This document shows positions 12,151-23,175 of a stretch of 44,710 nucleotides of DNA, piece by piece; within the stretch, counting starts at the first letter, position 1; the number at the start of each line of letters is the position of its first letter. The stretch comes from Sistotremastrum niveocremeum HHB9708. Taxonomy: Eukaryota > Basidiomycota > Agaricomycetes > Sistotremastrales > Sistotremastraceae. The stretch lies in contig KV419472.1 in NCBI GenBank assembly GCA_001630475.1, positions 5,966 to 50,675 of the forward strand, written 5' to 3'. The notes beneath the pieces are model-generated. The model saw only the letters and a list, made by a program, of their open reading frames with translations. It did no database searches and was not told the DNA's origin. The translations under genes were made by a program, and so were the position numbers.

Positions 12151-12473
12151 CATGCGTGGGTATGGGAAAGACCCTTATCGTGCCAAATGCAGTAGGACCC
12201 TGCGCGTTCGTTCCTTAAGCTTGGTAAGCCTTGTAACCGTTTGTCTCAGCCGTAGCCGTCGTCGTGCAATATACCACCGGCGCCATCGTCATCCCAGCTC
12301 ATCCAGTGCTCCTGAATACTCTCGTTATGCCCCTGGATCATAGAGAGATCTTGTTTCGTGCCACAACACGCCACAAATAGCAACTAGAATATGCCCGCCT
12401 CGCTAATAAAATTTTCTCTGTCTCTCACCTCTACTCTTTGAATACCGGTTACACTCCCAAAAATTAGGGCGAA

Positions 12474-15400
12474 ATGCTCTCGAATACTCAGGAATTAATC
12501 CTCGCATCCAGTCATGATCTACTCGCAGCGTATATTTTATACCTAGGTACCTCCAACACTCCTTATTCTTGCCGACAAAATTTTCATACATTCCTTTCAG
12601 ATGTGCCCGAGTGCTTAGACCTCGAAATGCCATTAGATAATCCTCTCAAATGGGTTGATGAGGAGACATTTGGTGGTTTCTTGAATCTAGTATGGAACCA
12701 GGAACAAGCTGCGGGACCAAAGTGCGTCTCGATGTTTATCACGCTGTTAATTAGCGCTCATGACGATAACATTATAGCGTACCAATTCTACCACCGGCAC
12801 GTCCAGCCACTCCAAACATGTCCAATACATCACATCCCATTATCGACCTCTGTTCTCCCGCGATCCCGGATGCATCCGACAACCATGCGTTCGCGGCTGC
12901 CTCATTCGCCCAAGCAATTGACATTTCATCCGATGAATCCGACGACGATTCTGCAGTCAAAGGAAAGGGGAAGAAAGTCGATGATAAGCCTGGATATATT
13001 AATGCAAAAATATATGTTACATTGAAAGAGGATGTTGAAGAGGTGATACACCTCAATCGTGTACCTCAGCGTTGGCCCGTTCCGACAAAGTCAACTGCTT
13101 ACGTAATTGATATCGATCTTGACGGACGGAAACCAACAAAGGGAGGAATAGCCATGAAACCTGATGCTTTCATCAAAAGCGAGGTTCGTAGTTCTCTGTT
13201 TTGAGTAACTTACTCTGACATCAACAAAAGGATCCGGATTCATGGGGAGGTGGTACCAATGGTTCTGATAGTGATCCCCGAAATGTCCTCATTCTCGACA
13301 ACTTACCGTGTCGACGTTCGCAACACAACTGTCAAGGAGCCGACATTTGCGAATATTTTGATTCGGATTTAATTCAGAATTATGAACGCACCAGCAACGA
13401 CGATCTCAGTACTGTGCGAAATATATTTCACCATCATTTGACAGCCAACGAGAGGGATGCCGCAACAATATTGGGCCAGACAGCCTCGTAAGAGATATAT
13501 TCTTCAATTTATGATCCACCTATTAATGCTGAACATAAGATTTTTCCGAATAACAAGAGCAAAATCGTGCCCATGTTCCAAAGATGCACTGATTGTGCTC
13601 AAGATTCGGGCTAATGTATGCTTTCGGTGATTCTCGAAAACATACTGGCTAACTAATATGACCTCTATCTAGGGGCCTGACCTGAACGGAAAGCGCATGC
13701 ATATTGGCTGTTCACGCGACAAGGGTCCCAGTGCTGTTGCACATTATCATACTCTAATTCCGAAAGAAATCGACGAAAATATACTGTCGGAACTGTGGCA
13801 TGACGAAGTGGTTTCTGGAGACGAGTGGAGGGATTATACTGAGCCTTGTGCAACGCTTCTACACCCTCGCCACGGCCGTCAAAAGAAATGCAGTAAGTTT
13901 TGGCTCTTGTCACTTTCACTTCGCTTATTCACATTTTGGCTGCCAGAGCACATTCATTTCCATGAAGGACGATTAGTTATAGGGGACCTGGTTAATCGAA
14001 GATGTCCGGCCTCCCGTGTCATGTATACACCTATCGATCCGACGTTTAAAAAGTGTGTAGTTATATTTCGGGGCAAACACAACCATCCTCCGTTCCCAAA
14101 CGAGAAGGTTACATTCGACGCTCTCGAAGACCTCAGAAAATGTGTTGATTTGTTTGGTGAATGTGGTGCTACCGGAGGGAAGGTGAATGCAGGTATAATT
14201 CATGGTTTTAATCATTTGCAAGATGGATGCTAACCACAATCTTTCCGACAATGAAGCCTCATCAACAATTGCAGCCCTAGGTCAGCCTCTCAACGTCAAG
14301 CATGTTTCACTGCGAAGCAATCGGAAGATACAGACAGAAGTACGAAAGCTCAAACAAAATAACTCCCCAGTCGGGGTTCAATGGGAAGGTACCTACAATT
14401 TATTCAGTGGTCGGACAAACAATACTAACGAACTTGATTCCAGGAGTAGTACATTCTTATCAACAGGAATTGGGCCTCCCTGCGTCCGAGCGGTACATCC
14501 GCCATCTCTCGATGGATGGAGCTCGGAAGCTCCTTGTCACAGCAAACGCTGATCTCGCTCGATTGGTTCATCAGGTTAAGTTCATATGTTGTGACTATAC
14601 ATTCAAAAGGCTGCGCAGTGATCTGAATGAGTGGGAAGTCACACTCATGAATGAACGAACACACGAACGTGAGTCTATTCTCAATTTCTTGAGATCCGTT
14701 GGCGTGGTACCGGTGTCTGACATCTCATCAAATTTCCATAGGTGTCACTATCTCTCGCATATATTGTAATCAAGCAACTACGGAGGCCTTTAAACGGGTG
14801 TGGGAGGAGTTTTTTGCTGCCATCGAGAATGCGACGGGACAGAAATTGCTCATGCTCCCGTTTCATGGCGAAGGAAAGCTACGTGCCATCATATGCGATG
14901 CCGAGCCAGCTCAAGCAAAGGGGTTGGGTCTTGTGCTAGCACGACTCAATGATCCACAAATCAGCGGAATCAATGAGACAGATCCCGATATCCTACTAAC
15001 GTATATATTCAAGGTATGTGTGCAACACTACGATCGGTGAGTCATAATTTCGTTCTACAAATCCAGTTGATAAATCTTCTTGTATTGAAGGGGTCTCCTG
15101 AAGCTCGCCGCCGGCGGCAGGTCTTTGGTAGATTATTTGAAGACCTTTCGATCTCTCGAACACCCTGGGGATTTCCAAGCATTTGCGAAGTTCTGTCATG
15201 AAAGCCCTCTGGTGGCTGTAAGAGGTACGTTCTATCATTGATATAGCATGTGTTCCGGATCATCATATTATTTCGCAGACTGGTACAATAATAAGACAAT
15301 GTATCCGTGGTACCTACCAGCACTAAACCGAAATCTATCGCGGATGACCGCAGAGGCATGGATGAGCACCCCCGACAGCACCAATCTCGTAGAATCCGCA

Positions 15401-16142
15401 CATCCAGCAGCTAACCAAGCCACAGGCACCGGCCTCGGACTTCTTGATGCAATCAAATCGTAAGATGTTTGGTATATATCAGCATCTGATCCTTGACTGA
15501 CATTGGCATAGGGCTCGGAAATATGACTTCGAGGTAGCAGCCTCTATTGCTGCTGCTGAGCAGTCGATGATTTTGCGCAACACCTTGAACGACACTGCTT
15601 CGCGATTGAGTCGGAGGGTTGGACGTGCGGCGACTCGAGCGAACAAGGACGAAGCTCGACGAGAAATCATTAATCGGATTGAAGAGACCAACAAAGCATT
15701 GGAAGAATCTACGCAGATTTCAAGAGCCGAGGTCGAAAAGCGAAAGGAAATACAAGAAAAACAGAAAGGGCTTCGTACGTTGTACAAGTCAATCCCCTCT
15801 TCGCAGCCCATAGTTCCGCGCTCGAGCCAACGGTCCGTCAGGCCACATCTCCAGATCCCCGTCCCTCATGCTCAAAATCGCACCCCTATCCCTCAACCCA
15901 CTTATCCGGCACCTCACCCACCCTCGTTCTGGCCCTCAGCGTACCCATTCACCGATTTCCACCACCACGCCTACACCGTCGCCGCCAACTCCTCAGAGGA
16001 TGTCGTGCCGAATGTTCCCGAATTTGTACAGGGATCGTCGAGGGGAATCGGAGGGAATGGAGGGAATGGAGGGGATGCTGCTGGTGCTGGTGTGAATCCG
16101 TACACCCCTCCTAACTACGGTCACGGTTATCACTATAATTAA
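12474..16142 (+). CDS. MULE-type DDE transposase (1,016 aa, 12 exons)
   Basis: Exons: 12474-12721, 12778-13183, 13231-13487, 13540-13615, 13673-13892, 13947-14192, 14257-14388, 14444-14668, 14742-15036, 15091-15224, 15279-15459, 15512-16142. Eleven introns of 47-73 nt all keep phase, and the 3,051-nt frame has no stop. It cuts and pastes the host element by binding its TIRs. Visible parts: an acidic linker DISSDESDDDS (~aa 150); a WRKY/FLYWCH-like zinc site with Cys at ~421 and ~439 and FRGKHNHP at ~445; catalytic Asp in CCDYTFKR (~577); Asp in CDAEPAQAKG (~656); Glu in NLVESAHPAANQ (~784). These fit a MULE DDE core. The C terminus has a basic coiled coil, then a Pro/Gly/Asn-rich tail. Related long hypothetical proteins are widespread in basidiomycetes. 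The start at 12474 is the first ATG in frame; a later ATG at 12818 is possible. Confidence 0.92.
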
Positions 16143-16377
16143 GATCAGTACTTACCACGGACTCATTCAAAATAGCTTCTAGGTACTCACCTTTAGTACT
16201 ATCTCGCTCTTAATAGAAAACGGTTATGACACCGAATATGAATAGCTCATCGGTTCGGTGCTGGCGACGGTTGAGGATGCGGGTACACGGTCGAGTTGGT
16301 CGGACTGGACGATGGCGATGTACCTTGCATTGGTCAGCGTACCCTACTCGGCACACATGCCGTTACTCTCACGGACA

Positions 16378-16397
16378 TGACTATAGTACTAAAGTTG
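16378..16397. repeat. Right terminal inverted repeat core of the MULE
   Basis: TGACTATAGTACTAAAGTTG, the exact reverse complement of the left core; 9 bases separate it from the element end at 16406. Confidence 0.92.
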
Positions 16398-16406
16398 TAT
16401 GGACTC

Positions 16407-16415
16407 CTTTCGTGC
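16407..16415. repeat. Right 9-bp target-site duplication of the MULE
   Basis: CTTTCGTGC, identical to 12113-12121. The F2 start codon follows 45 bp downstream. Confidence 0.9.
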
Positions 16416-16460
16416 ATTCTGAAACCACCGATACAATCATCGCCCCCGCTTCAAACCAAC

Positions 16461-18115
16461 ATGCGAGTTCAGCCAAACCTTCATAACATTGCTTCAGAAC
16501 TTATACTCGAAATACTCCACGAAGCTTCTCTAGCTACTCTAGTCGGCGTCGCACAGGTGAGCTCAAATTCATTCCTCCGAGACACATATCAACCGACTCC
16601 GATCAACGAAAGACATCAACGAGACTCTACAATATGCTCAAGGAAACACGTTCGATCTGGATGAGCGCTCCCGATATACATGATCTCCCCCTACCCACCG
16701 CTGAAACCCTCTCCACAATCCCAACCTCTTCATTACTCCGTCTCGCAATTCGTGCCGTCGATATCCGACGAAATCTCGAAGCTCCTTTAGCCATCCCCAT
16801 CAGAAACTTCAAACTCTCTGAATCCGGGATAAATTTAACGGCTTTCTTGCCCGGCGGAGATTGGATCCTCATCACTCACTGCGAAAGACTATGGATCCAC
16901 AATCTCGCGCATGGAGCCCCTAATTTAGACTCCGAGCCTATATTTGTCTCCACCGGAAAGATTCAACATATAAATTTCGAAAGTCTAGGATTTGGAAAAG
17001 CAATCCTCGTCTTGACAATCGACGACTATCCCACGTAAGTCCCGTTTCTTCCACTACGACACATCCTTCTGATAAACTCCTCTCAAGCCACGAAAACTCA
17101 CCCTGTCAAATATCCATTCTCAACCTTCGTTTTCCTGTCGAGAGCTCCCTAGAGGCCGATCCGTACATCACACGCATACAAAATTATGCTCTCCCAGATT
17201 CACACAACGTCGTCGCCATGCACGGGCCTCTCTTAGTCATCTCAGACACCACACACGGCACCACTGGAGGAGAAAGCAACAACACCTTCGGAATCATCGA
17301 TTACCAGCAAGGTTTCGGCACCATCTTCTCCATCGACTTGCCCAACTTCACAGACGTTCTAGATGGGAATGAATTGGTTAGTCTTGTTCCACCTCAATCT
17401 ACACTATCATCCGTTGAAATTCGTTCAGATTCCCACTATTGCGCGTATTCGATTCCACCCCATCCTGAAGAAACTCATCGTTCACGTCCATCTCCAAGAG
17501 ACGGAAGAATTTCTTCACGACCGTCGTGCAATTCTCTTGTTCGACATTCCAACCATAGCTCCATTATACCGGACCAATACTCTCCTTAAGTCGCGAGAAC
17601 TCCTATGGTCCGAAGGAAGACTCATCCCCACCCACACCTATCTAATCCCGGATCGCCTTTCCGAATCAATTTTAAGCTCTCGGGACGAAGCCACGGTTTC
17701 TCGATACATTCCGATCGATGAGTTCGTACTCGACAGACATCCAGAGAGACGCTCAGCATCCGAAACCCGAAACTTGATATCCATTCGCTTCGACCCCGCC
17801 AGTCCAGACGAATCTTTTGTCTCATTCTCCTTCTTCCTGGAAGATGACCCCAATGACGAATTCTATACCCATTTTAGCAGGGATCATTCTCCCTATCTTG
17901 GATTTCCAGGACAAGTTCAAGATCTCCAAGTGATATCATGCTTCAACGCTTCATGCACGAGGCGGTCGAGGATTAGGATCCCCCTTCCCACAGAACTGAC
18001 GCGCGGTCAGTTGTACATGATTCATCGTTTCAATCCGACCGACGGTCGACTTGTTCTCCAAATCTACGAGGATGAGGAATGTCACACTGGCAGATTGTAC
18101 ATGATGCAGTACTGA
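16461..18115 (+). CDS. F-box-like protein F2 (497 aa)
   Basis: Exons 16461-16556, 16613-17034, 17088-17376 and 17429-18115; introns of 56, 53 and 52 nt at the same places and phases as F1, and exon sizes identical to F1. The F-box-like N terminus reads MRVQPNLHNIASELILEILH, then LATLVGVAQ and RLYNMLKETRSIWM. The middle carries FGIIDYQQGFGTIFSIDLP and the last exon CFNASCTRRSRIRIPLP. The protein ends GRLYMMQY. An SCF substrate-adaptor role is inferred from the F-box only; the C-terminal part, presumably the target-binding half, matches no domain I can name. The reading frame is intact, but the MULE has moved its upstream promoter (with the GCTTACGTGA motif at 12044) more than 4 kb away, so expression may be changed or lost. 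Confidence 0.9.
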
Positions 18116-18440
18116 TTGTCATGTAATAAACGACCGAAACAATAGAACCGATAAATAGACCTTTATTGGATCGTGTGTCTTCGGAACATATGCGAAATTT
18201 CACGTAGTTTCCGCTTGGACAATTCGTATGCCGAGTGTGTGCGAGAAGTGAGAAATCAACTGGGCATAGACGAGAGTCAGATAATGAACGCATGGACTAC
18301 GGGACTTGAAATTATGAGGAATAGCATTCAATGTGGTATCGTAGTACAGGGCGCTGATGCTTGAACGCAGAGATTGTGTAGGCCAAGTCAGCAGGGCGAG
18401 CCTCCGAGGGTCTCGGAACGTGAAATGCGTTTGAAGAAAA

Positions 18441-19222
18441 TCAATTTTTGCCGGCAGCAGATAAATTTCGACCGAATAGGACAGAAATGATCTTATGTTG
18501 AACTTTGGAGGTTAAATTGACGAGAGGACGATGTTGGATCTGCGAACTCGGATCGTCCACGTCAGGGCGCCTAAAGATATAGCAGCGAATGAGTTGTTCG
18601 AGAGGTAACAAATTCAGTATAGCCGCAGAATATCCAGAGTAGTCGATGTAATGAAGATGCCAGAGCTTATATCGATCGGGGCAGCAGATGTCGGGATGGG
18701 GTGGCTGTAGCCATCGTAGCGCTTGACAAGAGACAGAGAACGATACGAGAAGTACCTGCTGGTTTGATGACGAACTGACAGGACCAGGGACGTTGGTCGT
18801 TAGATGAGGCATCGAAGGAGAGAGTCGATCGGAGCGATAGAATAATCGGAGTTCGGTAGTTTCGCTCATGAAAGGCCGAGCTGGAATTTAGACGTCGTAT
18901 GATTAATATATCCTACCACCTGGATTTAGTATAGTTTAGACAAGCGATAAGCGTTAGCGAGGGCGAGACATAGCGTACCTGCCCAAAACTCGGAGAAGAG
19001 CCCATTGAGATTTCTGTGAGCTTTCGTCACTTCATCGGAAGCTCTGAACCAATGAAACGAGTGGGGAATGCGCTTGCAAGATCGTTAAATCACCGAGTAT
19101 TCATATGAGCAAGAGGTTAACAGAAATATAACAAACACTCCATTGATGATTTGACCACCATAATCACCAAAAATCAACGCATCGTCATCATATTCCGCGA
19201 AACTTTGAAGATTGCTCACCAT
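18441..19222 (-). CDS. Hypothetical protein, 188 aa, four exons
   Basis: Exons on the minus strand: 19222-19139, 19072-18979, 18880-18756 and 18704-18441 (567 nt). The introns are 66, 98 and 51 nt, and all phases fit. The protein begins MVSNLQSFAEYDDDALIFGD, continues with IPHSFHWFRASDEVTKAHRN and LNGLFSEFW, and ends with a well-ordered segment (LWHLHYIDYSG, ILNLLPLEQLIRCYIFRRP). It is soluble with no signal peptide or membrane segment. I do not recognise the family. The last intron is also open in frame (17 codons), so a 205-aa form is possible. The gene lies between F2 and F3 on the opposite strand and is unrelated to them in sequence. Confidence 0.72.
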
Positions 19223-19358
19223 GTTAGTCCGGCCACGCAAGCAAATTCCAGACTGACGTGATCAGCAGTTATGATCATGAACGTCATGGGAGTAAAGGAG
19301 GAGACAGAATGATCAGCAACGCACAGCTGCGACACGTATGTACAGGTTGAGCTGGAAG

Positions 19359-19368
19359 GCTTACGTGA
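19359..19368 (+). promoter_or_regulatory. GCTTACGTGA motif upstream of F3
   Basis: This copy lies 97 bp upstream of the F3 ATG. It is shared with the separated F2 promoter (12044) and an orphan site (9181). The motif context AAGGAGGAG..CAG further upstream is also shared with the 12.0-kb block. Confidence 0.5.
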
Positions 19369-19455
19369 TCAGTGCATGTCTGGTCGGACTTCGGTTATTT
19401 GGGCGCTTCGTTTCCGCTAACCCTCACTGGCACCAGTGAAGCTCGGGATCCCACA

Positions 19456-21095
19456 ATGACATCCAGGTCTCTTCAGACTAACACTCGAATCACGCCGAGT
19501 CTTCATACGATTGCCTCTGAATTAGTGCTTGAGATACTTCGTGAAGCTTCTTTGGCTACTCTGGTCTCCATCGCTCAGGTGAGTTTTCTCTAATTCATCG
19601 CCACGAGACGCGTCTGAACAGAAGCAACCTATGAATTTAAGACATCCGCTAGACTATACAACATGCTCAGAACAATTCGTTCGATATGGATGAACTCCCC
19701 CGACATCCACGATCTCCCAATCTCCGCTGGCGAAACCTTAACCACCATTCCAACCTCCTCATTCCTACGGCTTGCATTGCGAGCCGTGATCATCCGAACT
19801 CACCTTGAAACTCCCTTTGCTACGCCAGTCCAAATACTCAAGATTTTCGAACTCGGAGTCGAAATGAGCGTGTTGTTGCCTGGCGGAAACTGGGTGATCG
19901 TCACTCACGGCGAGAAGATGTGGATCCACAATATCGAACATGGAAGTCCCGAAATAGATTCCGAACCTATCTTTCTTGCCTCTGGAAAGATTGAGCATGT
20001 AAAGTTTGAAAGTGTTGGATCTGGCAAAGCTACCCTCGTCCTGATGATCGCTGAATCGACAAAGTGAGTCGTCACCCCGTCATGTAAGATCTGCGTACTC
20101 ATGAACTAGAAGCCTTGGACTCTCGCAATCTCAAGCATTGATATTCGATCTTCATTTTGCACCCGAGGGATCCTCTGAAGATCGTCCTCACATCGCATCC
20201 GTTGTTTCCTACCATATTCCAAACCTGTTCACCATTGTTTCCATTCGCGGACATTTTATCATGACGGATGACCCTTCAGATTCAGGCGACCGCTTGGTGA
20301 TAATCGATTACCAGCGAGGCTCTGGGACCAACTTTGACATCAGGCTAGCCAACTTTGCAGACGAGATTGAGACAGAAGAACTGGTTTGTTTCAATCCCAT
20401 CCCCCATGATCTTTGAACAACTAAAAGCTAAACAGGGCATGACTATCTATGACATCAGCTTCATCGACACCTTGCAAAAACTTGTTATTCTTGCCTATCT
20501 TCGCACTGCCGATCGCGAGGTAATTCTTTTCGCAGATGTTCCAGCAATTGAGTCAGTGGGTACGCCGAAATCAGGCGAGATTTCATGGTCTCAATCAACA
20601 CTGCATCCGACACATCAGTATCTGGTTCCTGACTTTCAATCCACAAAACTGTTAATCTCTCACGACGAGGCTCTTCTCTCTCGACACATTCCACTTCACG
20701 AATACACGGCTCCCAGTACCGGTGTTTATAGCAAAATCTTCCATGGGCGAGATATCATATCAGTCCGCTTAGCACCGAAGGGCGCCGACGGAGAGATGCT
20801 ATTCTTCCGTTTTCGTTACGAGCAGCATCCTGATGATTTATATTACACCTCTTTCAAAAGGGATCATTCCCCAGAGTTCGAACTTACCCCATCCGTGCAC
20901 TCTCGGCAGGGAATATCCTGCTTTAACGCTTCATGCACGAGGCTTTCGAGCTTACGAATCTCGATCCCTGAAGAATTACTGCTCGGCCGGCACTACATGA
21001 TTCAAACGGTCAATCCAAATGAAGGCCGGATCGTTTTACTTATATACGACGATGAACAGGAGAATATGGGCCGGTTGTATATCATGCAGTATTGA
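19456..21095 (+). CDS. F-box-like protein F3 (492 aa)
   Basis: Exons 19456-19578, 19642-20063, 20110-20383 and 20436-21095; introns of 63, 46 and 52 nt with phases 0, 2 and 0, as in F1 and F2. The first exon has a 9-residue longer N terminus (MTSRSLQTNTRITPSLHTIA), followed by the F-box-like ELVLEILREASLATLVSIAQ and RLYNMLRTIRSIWM. It shares VIIDYQRGSGTNFDIRLANF and CFNASCTRLSSLRISIPEEL with its relatives and ends GRLYIMQY. No frame damage is seen. It is closest to F1 and F2, but its third and fourth exons are shorter by 15 and 27 nt, so it has diverged more. The likely role is an SCF substrate adaptor (inferred from the F-box). Confidence 0.89.
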
Positions 21096-22644
21096 TGACT
21101 CTCAATACACTTGACCACATCATCGAAGCGATAAGCATGACTCTTACAGGCCGTGCGTCTTCGGCTCATTTGGTATAATCATGAATGCGTCCGTGCGAGG
21201 GCATTTTATGCGTTTGTTGCAGAACCAATTACCCCACGATATTTCCATTCCGCCTTGTTACGTTGACGCCACAATTGTACGTTGATCAAGAAGCAGGAAA
21301 GAGGACCTGGGCGGGATTCGATCGTATACGATATGACGAGGTGACATAGTGTGATGAGGATTCGTAGTCGACTTGGCAGCGACCTTGACGAAGGCGGTCA
21401 CATGTGTCGCGGCACAAAAATTGTCAAACTTAGAAAATCGGCAGATTGGACCGTATGCTCGTATGATACCCATAAAATAACATGTCGAGCCTTGAAGGCA
21501 TCCGAAAAGACAGAAGATCGATGTTGTATTGGGGATCTCTAACCGATCGCGTTCGATCGCCTAATGATTTCAATGCAAGCGATGGTTGGAAAGGAAGTCT
21601 GAGGAAATTCAAACTCTCGGCGCACGATTACTAAGTAAGTGCAGCCTGCTGACCGCCCCAGAATATTCACTACAAAACCGCCAAAAACTTGAGACACCAA
21701 TCTCTCAGAAATGGGAAGCAGATCAAATGAGACCGATGAGCTGGAGCCTGGACGCGCCCGGACAAGAAGGACATTATTGGAGTTTCCAAGGCTGCAATGA
21801 ATGCGAAGGTGTGAGAACGATGTTGTGTTCCGATCTCTGGTTGATGTCAGAGAGCCGAACGATATAGGCAGGATATGGTTGCGAAGAAAATCGGCAGACA
21901 TTCAGTCTCCCGGCGCGCGATCAGGTGGAGCTAGAGAATATTCAAGTAAGGTCATCTGAGACATTGTCTCAAGATCTGTATCCGTCACCCAATTTAGAGA
22001 CAAACGCTATCATCGAAAGATCGGCCAATTTTGGCCGAGCGCTCTCAAGCGACGATCTTTTCTTAGAATCGTCAGCTGACTTCCGTGGTAGAAGGATTGA
22101 GTACTATCCATGCAATTGGTTGGCTAATACCGATCCTGGTGCCAACAGAGGCGATGTGTTCTCAGAAAGATTCATCCTTGCCCGAACGATAGGCAAGTTG
22201 CTATTAAATTGTCTCTGGAGCATCGACAGTTCCTCTCCAAGATCAAGTAGGCCAAGTCTATCTTTAGCATGTTCTTGTCCGCAGTGTATTCTGGAGACCG
22301 TGCCATGTAGTCTTGAGCTCGCTGGCATCGAAATTGAAGCCAGAAGATTTACTGATCAGACCAAAGAAAAGTTCCGATTTTTTTCTTCGACATAAGACAT
22401 CAGCATACTTGATCTCATAATTCAAGACTTGCAGAGATTGTAGTTAGAATTTTCGATATCCAGAAAGGCGAGCTAGAGCAATTGAAGATGGATGATCGAA
22501 TCAACCCAAGCGCCATGTTCCGAACTCCGAACCGTCCGCAGTCATAGCGCGTTCTCCAGCTTTCTTCTCCGCCCTGATTGCTATAGCCGCTTTACTTCGC
22601 TTAACATCGTAGCACGCGGTGCTTTAGCCCACCTCGCGACAGAG
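21096..22644. other. Intergenic, no convincing gene
   Basis: Open frames such as 21925-22395 begin with GTG and show no recognisable domain. Two stretches (about 21510-21620 and 21808-21920) look loosely similar (GATGTTGT, GATCTCT, ACTCTCGGCGC/TCTCCCGGCGC), possibly an old duplicated repeat. Confidence 0.4.
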
Positions 22645-23030
22645 AGGTGAATTTAAGCGTCTTATCCGTGCTGGAATTCTTCTTGAGTAGCAATCAAATA
22701 TATATAGTACAATGTACAGCATCAAGAATATTTCGACTTATATTCGGCGTAATCTCCGATATCTCCGACAATGCGTCACCGGCAGGGCTGGTACATCGCT
22801 CATTCAGCTCGCTCAATTCCGCGGATTGGCAGCTGGAAAGTGACAGGTGGGTAGGTTCACAGGTGTAGAGCATAAATATCTAATTTATTTGGCGAATGAG
22901 TCTGAGGCAGAGGAGCGGCTGGCAATATGGCCGAGATACACAGATTTCACCTCGAGCACCCCCCCGCACTCCCTTTCCGCCGCTAACCCCGTGATGATGT
23001 AAGAGAAGAACCGGACACTTAAATTCACCT
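22645..23030. repeat. Inverted-repeat-flanked 386-bp segment, possible MITE
   Basis: AGGTGAATTTAAGCGTC at 22645-22661 faces its reverse complement with one mismatch at 23014-23030, and after a short gap both arms also share TTCTTCTT-like text inward. The inside is AT-richer (TATATATAG near 22700) and carries no gene. No clear target duplication is seen outside the arms, so mobility is a guess. Confidence 0.4.
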
Positions 23031-23175
23031 TCGCTTCGCTTCGGTGAATAACCACGGACTATGATCGCCGCGCGTATTGAAGAGCTCTTTCGCCCCTGTT
23101 ATCATCTCAGAGACTAGTTTTCGTCTGGTTCATCCTGACTGAGGCCAAGGTCCTCGGTCGCCAGTGCTCCAGATA

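Larger units (their letters stand above)
12122..16406 (+). mobile_element. Complete Mutator-like (MULE) DNA transposon, 4,285 bp
   Basis: The element starts GAGGCACGG and ends CCATACTC reversed as ...GTATGGACTC. A 20-base inverted core, CAACTTTAGTACTATAGTCA (12131-12150), has its exact reverse complement at 16378-16397, and each core lies exactly 9 bases from its end. Weaker inverted similarity continues inward. Perfect 9-bp duplications flank both sides. It carries one multi-exon transposase gene with no disabling change that I can find, so it could be autonomous. An extra partial copy of the terminal motif (CTTTAGTACTAT) lies inside at 16191-16202. The element sits between the divergent genes F1 and F2, 45 bp upstream of the F2 start codon. 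Confidence 0.9.

Noticed and set aside
12474-13025. 183-aa single-exon open frame at the start of the MULE
   Set aside because: A GTGCGT donor at 12722 and TATAG acceptor at 12777 join it in phase to the next exon, so the frame beyond 12721 is not used.
21925-22395. 156-aa plus-strand open frame
   Set aside because: Begins with GTG, not ATG, has no recognisable domain, no supporting splice sites, and lies in repeat-like DNA.
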